A stretch of DNA of 64,000 nucleotides. Origin: Paulinella micropora. Taxonomy: Eukaryota; Cercozoa; Imbricatea; Euglyphida; Paulinellidae. This document shows positions 10,737 through 20,100 of the stretch, piece by piece. Both the position numbers and the translations under genes were made by a program. The stretch covers positions 115,001 to 179,000 of the forward strand of contig WBZZ01003020.1 of NCBI GenBank assembly GCA_019918135.1. Direction: 5' to 3'. Within the stretch, counting starts at the first letter, position 1, and the number at the start of each line of letters is the position of its first letter. Below the pieces are notes generated by a model, which was given only the letters and a program-made list of their open reading frames with translations, had not been told where the DNA came from and ran no database searches.

Positions 10737-10797
10737 CGCGAGTGAGAGACTTGTATTTATACAATTTATTTTTTTAATATTATTGTCAATAGTTTAT

Positions 10798-11260
10798 AAA
10801 GTATGGACGTAACTATGGACATTATTATTATTATTTTAATTAATACTAAGTAATATTATTATATATCTCTCTCACTATTAAAAAATAAAATATCAATGTC
10901 CATAGTGTCCATAGTGTCCATAGTTTCAAAAAATATACAATAAAAAATATACAATAAAAAATTTCAATAAAAATTATATTCTCATTACTTTGATATTTCA
11001 AGAAAAAAAATTTATAAATTTTTTATATGAAAGTTTTTTGGACCCCTCAAACTACGGACACTATGGACGCGAATAAAAATGACACCCTTTAAACCACTTA
11101 AACAACCAAACTGCCTTTCGTATTAATCGTTTGATGTCCATAGTTGGTTTTAAACTATGGACGCGGGTCAAAAAAAGTCTGGACATAGCCTTGGACACTA
11201 CATACAAAGAAGAAACAAACCTTTATTATTTTTTGTATTAATTTAAACTATGGACGCAAT
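10798..11260. promoter_or_regulatory. Cluster of ACTATGGAC / GTCCATAGT repeats
   Basis: At least nine copies of the 9-mer or a one-base variant occur in both orientations. Three perfect head-to-tail copies of GTCCATAGT fill 10898-10924. Others lie at 10812, 11051, 11060, 11136, 11154 and 11247. The surrounding 540 bp is extremely AT-rich and non-coding, and a gene starts at 11276. This is the look of an iteron-type origin or a repressor-site array. Confidence 0.7.
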
Positions 11261-11275
11261 AAAAATAAGTGATAA

Positions 11276-11503
11276 ATGACTGAGATTATCGCCAAACTGC
11301 CGACCGAACTACGGGAACACATAGAGAGTTTTATATACGGGGATATCGTGTATCATGACTGCGATTTATGCGATTGTTGCGGGCTATCGTTTGCTTTTGT
11401 TGATGATCCGATTTATCGTATATGTGATACAGGGCTAATGTATGAAACCGCGATATTTTGCTCTAAGAAATGTTTAAGTGCTTTTGTTATTGAAGACCCT
11501 TAA
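11276..11503 (+). CDS. Small Cys-rich protein, possible treble-clef zinc finger
   Basis: 75 residues. CDLCDCCG (about residues 28-35) and IFCSKKC (about 60-66) give two Cys pairs spaced like an FCS or treble-clef zinc finger. AT-rich codon use matches the neighbours at 11515 and 11783 in the same direction, with 11 bp and 37 bp spacers. An ACTATGGAC copy ends 20 bp upstream. It probably belongs to the virus-like fragment. No closer identity. Confidence 0.5.
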   Translation: MTEIIAKLPTELREHIESFIYGDIVYHDCDLCDCCGLSFAFVDDPIYRICDTGLMYETAIFCSKKCLSAFVIEDP

Positions 11504-11514
11504 TTAATTATACA

Positions 11515-11745
11515 ATGTCTTTTATTAGCAACCTTGACAAACTGGTGTATTTAATAAATATTGTCAATACGCGACGGCTTCACGAACATAAGGGTTTAAT
11601 ACCTTGTCAAACAATTGACGCACTTTATAAATATTTAACCCGCTATCATAAACCAATAATTGACGAATTATTGTATAAAAAAAGTATTGATAAATTAAAA
11701 CAAATGGTCTTACAAATTGAACATACATTTGATAATCGAACATGA
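11515..11745 (+). CDS. Unrecognised 76-residue protein
   Basis: ATG at 11515, 11 bp after the previous stop, in the same orientation and with the same AT-rich codon use. Helical and Lys/Leu/Ile-rich, without a recognisable motif. Support is mainly position in a compact gene string. Confidence 0.4.
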   Translation: MSFISNLDKLVYLINIVNTRRLHEHKGLIPCQTIDALYKYLTRYHKPIIDELLYKKSIDKLKQMVLQIEHTFDNRT

Positions 11746-11782
11746 TAATCGCTTGAAAGAATATAATACATAATTATAAGAG

Positions 11783-12169
11783 ATGTCAAAATGCCGAGTA
11801 TGTGATGCCGTCCTTAAATCTAAAATTGATTTAGTAATACACACAGCCCGCACACACACCACACACGACACATTAAAATTTTTGAAGGCTTTGAACGAAT
11901 GCTTAAACAGCCTTTTAACAGCACAAACAACCTCAGAAGAAACATTTCAGAATATTTCTCAAATCAAGAACTATCTAACAGCAACAACCCCCGACACATA
12001 CGCACAATTGATCAAAATAAAAGAGAACCTTCAACGACTGCCGAAAACAGAAAAATCTAAAGCAATGCTTGACGAATATGAAATTGTCTTATATTCCTTT
12101 ATGTCCAACATAAAACCCGCTATTGACGAGATAATTACGAGTGCCACCACGGCCACAAATAAATTATAA
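11783..12169 (+). CDS. C2H2-type zinc-finger protein with helical C-terminus
   Basis: 128 residues. MSKCRVCDAVLKSKIDLVIH followed by ARTH gives a Cys-x2-Cys-x12-His-x4-His finger at the extreme N-terminus. The rest is helical (residues 30-120), probably coiled coil. Third gene in the AT-rich string. Likely nucleic-acid binding, partner unknown. Confidence 0.5.
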   Translation: MSKCRVCDAVLKSKIDLVIHTARTHTTHDTLKFLKALNECLNSLLTAQTTSEETFQNISQIKNYLTATTPDTYAQLIKIKENLQRLPKTEKSKAMLDEYEIVLYSFMSNIKPAIDEIITSATTATNKL

Positions 12170-12268
12170 TAAATTTATTAGTCCAGACAACAGAAACCGC
12201 CATAAAATAATTTGGTTAGTCCAGACCGATGCACCAATTTTGACCGAAACCCGCGCAACCAATTTTTG

Positions 12269-12288
12269 CCAAAAGTGATCACTTTTGG
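12269..12288. promoter_or_regulatory. 20 bp perfect palindrome
   Basis: CCAAAAGTGATCACTTTTGG lies 34 bp before the ATG at 12322. A perfect palindrome of this length directly upstream of a gene is a natural dimer-binding operator candidate. Confidence 0.6.
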
Positions 12289-12321
12289 TCTTTGTCCAAA
12301 GCAAAAAGTTGTCCAGACACT

Positions 12322-12828
12322 ATGAGCGAAAACCGCAGTATTGTTTCACGAAGTGCCCCAGAGACGGATGCCGAAGTTGAACGGCGAATTAAGCGACGAA
12401 AAAAATTAAGCAATAATGTGGATGAAATACGGGTTTCACTTGACAAGACCGAGGGGGAAATTAAGTCTTTGTCGCACCGAATCATTTCTTTGACCAAAGC
12501 GAGAACGAAAAAAGAACAAGAGGTTAAAGCCCTACGACAGAAATTACGAGAAGCAAAAGAAATTACAGAAGATATTGATTTTGTCAGGATTTTGGAACTC
12601 AAGCAGGAGCAAATTACGACGGAGACCAAAAAATTTAAGCAATGGATCCAGCAGGGGGGACACCGAAAAATAACGGGCTTCGGCGAACAACAATATAAAC
12701 GGGTTTATCAACTCATTACGAGCGGTACATTATTTGACGATGCTTTAACACGAGTTGTCCAAGCAATTCCCCCCAGCAATCCCCTACCCTCGCCGATGGA
12801 AGTTTCCGCGTCTTCGTCCTCCGTCTAA
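12322..12828 (+). CDS. Coiled-coil protein
   Basis: ATG at 12322 (MSENRSIVSRSAPETD), 168 residues. Heptad-like Lys/Glu/Leu pattern from about residue 22 to 105. The C-terminal part (HRKITGFGEQQYKRVYQLI) is globular and ends Ser-rich. AT-rich codon use as in its neighbours. Two identical hairpins follow directly after the stop. Unrecognised. Confidence 0.5.
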   Translation: MSENRSIVSRSAPETDAEVERRIKRRKKLSNNVDEIRVSLDKTEGEIKSLSHRIISLTKARTKKEQEVKALRQKLREAKEITEDIDFVRILELKQEQITTETKKFKQWIQQGGHRKITGFGEQQYKRVYQLITSGTLFDDALTRVVQAIPPSNPLPSPMEVSASSSSV

Positions 12829-12829
12829 T

Positions 12830-12879
12830 GTGTGTTTTTCAACACACTGAAATATTTATATGTGTGTTTTTCAACACAC
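12830..12879 (+). terminator. Pair of identical hairpins after a stop codon
   Basis: GTGTGTTTTTCAACACAC occurs at 12830-12847 and 12862-12879. Each forms a 7 bp stem with a TTTC loop. The first begins two bases after the stop at 12828. A role in 3' end formation is plausible. Confidence 0.5.
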
Positions 12880-12994
12880 CAAAAAATTAATTGAATTTCT
12901 TAAAATTTTTTAATCAGAAACGAAAAAATAGAACAGAAAAACAGGAATAAAAAAAGAAAAAAAAACTGAAAACCCATTATTCAAAGAGATTTAT

Positions 12995-13418
12995 TCAATG
13001 TCTTTCTTTTTTTTCCAATCGGCTACTCCGTCGCACTGGTTGGGCTTTCCCGTTTTCGTCTATCAGTTTATAGTTCGTTTTCTTCGTCTCCATTTGTTTT
13101 GCTTCAGTGGTTTGCTTTGCTTCAGTGGTTTGCTTTGCTTCGGTGGTTTCCTCTTTAGTTTCCTTGGTTTCCTTTTTACTCGTTACAAACTCATTGACAA
13201 TTTTCGCACCTATGTGAGATAACTTCCTTAATTTGATATTCGTATCTTGCCCCCGTGGTCATTGTAAATCTGCTCAAGCAATTCAAACTTGTCCTCACGG
13301 CTTGCTTTTTTCCCCAAGGGTTTATATTTACTTTCTGTCGTGTCGTCGTCCTCTATGTCTTCGGCTTCAATTTCTTTGATATTCAAACATAAATCAATCT
13401 TCTTTCGTATAGTTCTTC
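12995..13418 (-). pseudogene. Lys/Thr-rich gene tail cut by the LTR element
   Basis: The minus strand reads as coding from the LTR boundary to a stop at 12995-12997. It has an acidic part (EAEDIEDDDTTE), three tandem TTEAKQ hexapeptides encoded by an 18 bp DNA repeat near 13,095-13,150, and a basic end RRSSRLEKKERH. It belongs by composition to the virus-like fragment, and about one break is seen. Not recognised. Confidence 0.4.
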
Positions 13419-13655
13419 TGTAGGCATCACCCCCCGGATAGCCGGTAAAAAATACCTTTTCCTGGTGACAGGTGCACCAGCTTGTTTTTCAGTATTATTT
13501 GTCCGGATTGGACCTGATGCCATTTTATTCCTGGTCTGTTGCCGTTTTCCTTTTTGGCTTCACTGAGCTAATATAACGAGACATCATTCTCATTCTTGAG
13601 GACTGTGTTTGGTTGTATTACCGACTTTTTACGAGCTATCGTTGGGGGCATTACA
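13419..13655 (+). repeat. 5' LTR
   Basis: 237 bp, TG...CA ends, matching 23,809-24,045. Directly after it comes TTTGGAGTCCACATC, in the position of the primer-binding site. The matching tRNA was not identified. Confidence 0.93.
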
Positions 13656-14443
13656 TTTGGAGTCCACATCACTAGGGTGATTTCTTTCTGCTTTGCCACA
13701 CAGGCAACAGAGTGAATTTTCACTGACCTGTCTCACACGGGGACGTCAGACGAAAACAAATACTCCAACACAGCTCCCTCATAACTCTTTCACAAAACAA
13801 ATAATTTGATTGGTCTCAAGCAGGTGTCTCGTACCCTCTAGCCCAATCAGTATCTGTGTGCTCACAAGGAGACATCAGATACAAACTCTCTGTCGTTCTT
13901 GCTGTTCTCACACAGAGACCAAGAAGAAGGAGGTGGACAGAAGAGTGAAGGAACACACACAAAACACAAACAAGCATAGGGACAGGAGCACAACACTCTA
14001 CCCTTCTAGTTTGTGCATTTATCTGCATTATCTCACACATACGTCAGAGTATTTTTGCAAATCTCTGATCGTTTTCTAAAGGTAGGTCTGAGAACCTATC
14101 CGACCGACTGTCGACTTCTCAAGGAGAGCTTTTCTAGCTTCTCTATTACTATCTGTGTGTAGGTCCAAGTGCCTCATACTAGATACAATATAGAAAAGAA
14201 GGAGGAGAAAGTAATCTGAGTAAGGAGAACAAGAAATCGGAGAAAGTCTCAAAGACTATTTTTCTCAAACAAAAACACAAACATACAAACAGTGTTTCAT
14301 AGAGGACAGGGAATCTTATCCTACCCTCTCTATTAGTTTCTCTCTTCACTAGTCAATCGACTGAAGGAGGAACAGAACACAAACGAACAAAAACCAAACA
14401 TAGGAGCTGACACTGTCCTCCTGTTGATCACTACTACGACATC
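13656..14443 (+). other. 5' leader of the LTR element
   Basis: About 790 bp between the LTR and the Gag ATG. Rich in CACACA and AAGAAGGAGG phrases, no supported gene. It presumably holds the primer-binding and packaging region. Confidence 0.6.
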
Positions 14444-17179
14444 ATGTCGACAGAGACCGCCGAAGTGAGTGAATTCTCGGAGGCAGATAAAAGAAGAGAA
14501 GAAGAAGAAGCAGGAGGAGGAGGAGGAGGAAGAGGATTGAATGAAGGAGGAGAAGGAGGATTGAATGAAGGAGGAGGAGATGAAGGAGTAGGAGGAGGAG
14601 TAGAAGAGGGCTGGGATGATGAAGGAAGATATGGAGGAGACGAAGATGAAGGAGGATTTGAACAAGAAGAGACGGGAGGAGGAGGAGCATATGGTAATCC
14701 CTTACCACCTGCCTACACGGGAGGAGGAGGACGAAAAATGATCGACTTGATTCATAGTGATGGAGAGGAGATCACAGTGGAGGAACAACAGTGGGTGCAA
14801 GACCACTATGACCTCACTAAAAAAGAGTTTGATAACAAGATGGGGGTAGAGAAGGATACCTATGTGTGGATCCCTCAGGATCAAAGAAGAGAGAAAAGTC
14901 GTGCTAAAAAGGATGTCTATATCCTATTATCAAACACAGCACAGCTCCTCGGCAAACTGGTCTCTGATCCAGAAGAGAGAAAGAAGATACAGCATATCAA
15001 GTTTGGGGACACACACACCCACCTTGAATTACTCGATGCTATCTTTGGGGTGTACACTCAAACCCTGATTTGGGAACGTACATACGGCCCACGATGTGAG
15101 GGTTACCTCCAGTACACAAACCCAAGAGCAACGGCCAGATTCCTCGCGACTGGTCAGGAGGCAGTCGATGTAACAAAAATGAAGACCAATCTGGGTTCGA
15201 AAAACTCGAGTGGTATATTTCATTTTTTTACAATGGAAATAAAGGCCTTGGAGGAGGGGAAAGCAGAGATGGAAAAAAGCATTAAGGCAGCAGGAGAAAC
15301 TCATCCTGTGATTGATGAGTTAGAGAAGACCGACAGAGTTCTGACCAAGATCAGACTGTTGATGGGTGCGTTACTGCACAAGGAGGCATGGAAGAGATGG
15401 ATTCCTACCAAGGATCACTCTGTCCTTAAATCACTTAGTAACGCACCACCGGTCGCCAACAAAGCAGGTGTTGACCAATATGTGGAGAAATATAATTTTC
15501 TCAGATCTGCTTCTGAATTGGTGGCCTTTATCACTCATGCTCAAAAGCTGGTGATATCGGAGAAGAAGAAGGCGAAAGAGAATGAGGAGTTCGAGAAGAC
15601 GATGAGACTGGAAAGAATGAAAGCAAAAGTGAGTGGTGCAAAGACACACCCTCCGACATATTTGACCCCACCAGCTCCTGCCCCACCAGCCCCTGCACCC
15701 TCGGGCTCAACTACGGTGGTGGTCACAAACACGGAGAAGAAGGACAGACAGAACATCATAAATGCCTTCAAGGGGAAGAAAGGAGGAGTGGCAAGTCTCA
15801 TGCTATATGCCAAGACGAGCTCAGACAAAGACTCTGATGCTTCGCTTTTGAGCAAGCTCAAAGAGATCAATGCCTGCATGAAGGCTTTTCCTTGCGACGA
15901 AACGCAGGAATACGAGGCCCTTGTTACTGTTTTTGACCAATCTCTAGTCTCGGAGGGATTTGATCTGACACAGTACAAGTTTTTGAGAAAGAAGGAGGAG
16001 ATTAAGAGAAACAATGCAACAGGCCTAGACGCTCAGTGTGAACTGGCGGTGGCCACACTCATTTCATATTTTCAATCTCATGGATACCAGCATCTCTGCA
16101 CTGGTACTCTCATAGGATTTGAAATCTTTGAGACAGTGGCGATGAGTTTGAGGAGTGCTGTTGGCTTGGCGGCGACCCTTACGGAGGTAGTTTCCTCCTA
16201 TGGGCTATTCTATGGCCGCAAGTCGATCATCCTCTATTTCTTTTCGGCGTTACACACAGTTAACCCGAGTAAGCTTACTCAGCTCATACAACAATGCTCG
16301 ACGTTTAGCTCAGTGAAGTCCAAGAACTTCCTCGAGACACACGTGTTCGAAAATACGGTTCAAAGCGTTGCTCCGTCAGCACTGTTTCAAGAAGTGATGA
16401 GTGCATGCTCAAACATGGACTCGCTCACGGAGGCACATACGGCACAGGCAAGTGGTGTACCTGTTGGCGCACAAGCCACGTACACAAACAGAGTTGCCGG
16501 TTGGAAGAGACAGAGAGAGCCAGACCTGAAGACCGCATGTTGGAGGTGGTTCGCGGGCTTGCAGTGTAAGGCACAGATGGAGAACAGAGACTGCTCTTTC
16601 AATCATGATAGGCAGAACCCAACAGCAAGGGCAAATTTTCTGAGCAGGACGGAAGGCAAGGAACCGGGCCTTTTCAATATGCTTCAGATTGCCGCTGTGA
16701 ACGAAGGTTGGTATGCCAATATGTGTGATGATGAGGAGTTACGAGAGGCAATCATTACCTACATGAAGAGGATGAAGGAGAAGAAGGAGGAAAGGGAGAG
16801 ACAAAAGAACTTAAAGGCCTCTCAAAGAGGACGAGAAGGAGGAGCAGGAGCAGGAGGACGAGGAGGAGGAGGAGGAGGAGGAGGAGGAGGACGAGGAACA
16901 TGGAGAGGAGCCTCGAGGTGGCAGGGAACCCCTCAGAGAGGAAGAGGAGGAGGTCGGGGATATACCCCTTATGGAGGGAGAGCTGTTCGAGCTCCAGCCC
17001 CCCACCCAGAGGAGGAGGAGGCTCGTGGGCAAGCTCCAACCCAAATTTCGGTCGAGCTCAGGCCTACAACACTGCCTCGGAGACCGATACGTCATCCTAC
17101 CCGGACACTACTCAAGGTAATCGTTTCGAGGTGGTGGAATGACTGGAGGGGGAAGAAGAGAGGAAGGAGACGACTGTGA
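14444..17179 (+). CDS. Gag-like protein of the LTR element
   Basis: Begins MSTETAEVSEFSEADKRREE. In order: an acidic Gly/Glu-rich N-terminus (residues 1-90), a long helical region (about 100-680), and a CCCH-type zinc finger near residues 700-725 (CWRWFAGLQC, then Cys and CSFNH) in place of the usual retroviral CCHC knuckle. It ends with an Arg/Gly-rich RGGGGGGG tail (about 800-850) typical of RNA-binding segments. At 911 codons it is long for a Gag. Pol follows in another frame, as is common in this family. Confidence 0.75.
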   Translation: MSTETAEVSEFSEADKRREEEEAGGGGGGRGLNEGGEGGLNEGGGDEGVGGGVEEGWDDEGRYGGDEDEGGFEQEETGGGGAYGNPLPPAYTGGGGRKMIDLIHSDGEEITVEEQQWVQDHYDLTKKEFDNKMGVEKDTYVWIPQDQRREKSRAKKDVYILLSNTAQLLGKLVSDPEERKKIQHIKFGDTHTHLELLDAIFGVYTQTLIWERTYGPRCEGYLQYTNPRATARFLATGQEAVDVTKMKTNLGSKNSSGIFHFFTMEIKALEEGKAEMEKSIKAAGETHPVIDELEKTDRVLTKIRLLMGALLHKEAWKRWIPTKDHSVLKSLSNAPPVANKAGVDQYVEKYNFLRSASELVAFITHAQKLVISEKKKAKENEEFEKTMRLERMKAKVSGAKTHPPTYLTPPAPAPPAPAPSGSTTVVVTNTEKKDRQNIINAFKGKKGGVASLMLYAKTSSDKDSDASLLSKLKEINACMKAFPCDETQEYEALVTVFDQSLVSEGFDLTQYKFLRKKEEIKRNNATGLDAQCELAVATLISYFQSHGYQHLCTGTLIGFEIFETVAMSLRSAVGLAATLTEVVSSYGLFYGRKSIILYFFSALHTVNPSKLTQLIQQCSTFSSVKSKNFLETHVFENTVQSVAPSALFQEVMSACSNMDSLTEAHTAQASGVPVGAQATYTNRVAGWKRQREPDLKTACWRWFAGLQCKAQMENRDCSFNHDRQNPTARANFLSRTEGKEPGLFNMLQIAAVNEGWYANMCDDEELREAIITYMKRMKEKKEERERQKNLKASQRGREGGAGAGGRGGGGGGGGGGRGTWRGASRWQGTPQRGRGGGRGYTPYGGRAVRAPAPHPEEEEARGQAPTQISVELRPTTLPRRPIRHPTRTLLKVIVSRWWNDWRGKKRGRRRL

Positions 17180-20100
17180 AGTTTAACCCTAAAGTCACAG
17201 TGCTTTCTAATGCTGTTGTGCAGACTGGGCCAACGCTTCCTCTATGTGAAAACAAAGATGTGGGTACACAGAGACTGCAGCCCCAAGGTAGTCTCATACC
17301 CGTTCATACAGCACGGTTACCAATGATAACTGATGCAAATAGGAAGGCGAGACTTGCGATGGAGGCGAGTAGGCCAATGGCAGACGTATCGCCTCGGCCA
17401 AGCAAACAACCACGAACAGACTCAATGTCTACGGTCGCGGCGGGTGGCGAGCAAAAAGACAATGTGTGTACTCAAGTACCACAAGACAATGTCGCTCAAA
17501 TAGTAAACGCACCAGTACCGCAGAATAATAAAAATGTTAATGAGGTGAAGCAGGAGGAGAAGAAGGAGGAGTTGAAAAACTTAGAGACAAGACTCCAAAA
17601 TTTGGAACGTAAAGTTCTTGTTCTCGCAGCCAATATACACAGGCCCGATGCTCTGTGTTATACGGAACTTTATTGTGAAACATTGAAGACAATATTAAAA
17701 GTTGGTAATGATACGATGGCGAATATTAATATTGTCGGCAGGAAGTTTTTTAATCGATACCGGGACTGGGTGGACGGAAATATGAAAAAGTCAACGGGCA
17801 CTCTCAAAGGAGTGAGCAGCCGGACGGATATCACGGGAATCATCACACTGACCTTTAAATTGAAATCCGCACGAGTATACCGTATGGACCTCTATGTCGT
17901 CCCCGGTTACCACGGGTCAATATTACTATCGTATGACCAATTGGCTACGATGGGGGCTGTGATTGATTGCGCCGCACGGCGAGTGATATATGGAGTAAAA
18001 AGAGGAGAAGAGAACGATATTGATCCCTTCAACGCTACTGACTCTTATGAGGCTTATGAGCTGAGTCTAGCGACGGATCACAAAAAGATGGCCATCGCAC
18101 ATGAGGCACTTGAGGTGTACGTTCACCCCCATGTCGTAAGACCGGATGAACTGTCCTGGACCGACAATTGGGAATCCCAAGTGTGCACTGTCACAGTTCC
18201 GACATGCCATTGGGACAAAAAGTCTATTGATGACTTAATCGAGAAGCGAAAGGAGGAGATTATATGTGTCGCACAAAGAAGCCCGTCGTTGGCGAGATTC
18301 GCGGAAGGAGTAGGAACAGATGTCCATATTACTAACGGATACTGTTTCCATGCGAAAGTAGGAGAAGAAAAAAGGGAGGAGTTTGTACCAAGGAGAACGG
18401 GGCGAATCCCGGATACTCCACCAGAAACTATTAAAAGTTTTATTACTGATTTCTGGGGTGACGAGCCCACGTGGCCGCGTTCACTGTCTGAAGTGAAGAA
18501 ATGCTTACGGACTTTATTCGAAAATAATAAGCCGTATACTATTATCCTGCCATATAATGAGAAGGCGATATGGGCGCAGGAAATAAGGGACCGGCTTATT
18601 GATCATCCTATACCGGTACCCTCTCGCAAGCAACAGCTAGTGGTGGCTTGTCGTATGGGAACTCGTGAGCAGAGCAGTGCATACAAGCGGAAGCTCAGAG
18701 ACCTCGACAAGTTGAAATTGATACCGCAAGCATTCACATGCTTTGATGGTTTTTACACCCGTAAAGCTCCTTTGCAATACGCGAGACTCATTGACATGCT
18801 GGTGGAGCTCGGTAAAGATGATGAGCCAGACACGGTCACGTATGAAAAGACGGGCCTAGATGATGTCTCGGAAGAGGACTTAGGCTTGGAGGAGGACAGA
18901 GAACCCCTCAAGCAACATAAGCAGATGTCTGATGAAGATTTTCAAGAGGCGGCGCGGAGAATATCGGAAGAAGGAGTAGGCACGGAGAAGGAGAAGGAGC
19001 TTTTAAAAGCCAAATTAGAGGCGAACAAGGAAATTTTTGACCTCCACATGCAGGTGGTGTCAAGCCTGAAGATTTCACTGCGGTTATTTACAAAATACCG
19101 GGTGCGGAGCCGTCACCGGCACCACGAAGGGCGAATTTGAGTATACATGAGGCGAAGATAGCGGAGGAGCTAGCAAGACAGCTGCTCAATGAGGACTTTA
19201 TTGAGAGATCAACATCCTCAATAGTCTCACAACCGAGAATAGTGCCGAAGCCAGGAGGAGAATGGCGCCTGACAGTTAACTATGCTCGTGTTAACAAGGT
19301 GCTGGAGGAAGAAAGAAATCCTCTCCCGACATTAGAAGAAGGAAGGAGAGTACTGCGGAATGCAAAATTCTATTCGGTCATTGACCTTAAGAATGGCTTC
19401 TGGCAGATACCACTGGAGGAAAAGTCCAGATGGCTGACGGCAGTTTGTGGTGGGTATGGAAATATATCAATGGAAAGTGCTTCCGATGGGCCTCAAGCAA
19501 GCCCCAGGACTTTTCCAGAAGGCGATGCAGAAGATGTTGAGCAGTCAGTACGATGATTTGTCTGACGGTGGCTTTATGAGAAGGCGGGGACAGAAGGCGG
19601 GAGAATATGCATTTTGCTATATCGATGACATTATCGTATACTCTAACACAATGGAGGAGCATATCGATCATTTGTCCGATATATTCAGGCGCATCGGAGC
19701 TTTTGGCCTGAAGTGCAATCTAAAGAAGTGTCAACTTGCCAAGACGAGTGTGACATACTTAGGGTACGAGATCTCCCATAATCGAGTCTCGATATCCAAA
19801 GAGAAGAGGGAGGAGATTATGAATCGACCGATACCGAAGAACCGCACTGAATTGCACTCATTCCTTGCGATGGCGCAATACTATAGCCAGTTTATACCCG
19901 ATTGGGGTGCAACACGGGCTAAAGTGGAGAAAATGATAGATTTTGGAGACTTTGAGAAGTGGGACGAAGAGGCTTTGCAAGCGTTTCATGCGCTCAAAGA
20001 TCTCATTTACAAAGACCCGAAAGACGGAGGACTGGTGTTAACGATGCCCGACTTTACGAAACAATTCGTAGTCGATACAGACGCATCTAAGTTTGCGATT

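Noticed and set aside
16755-17095. Leu/Ser-rich minus-strand frames
   Set aside because: Antisense of the Gly/Arg-rich Gag tail.
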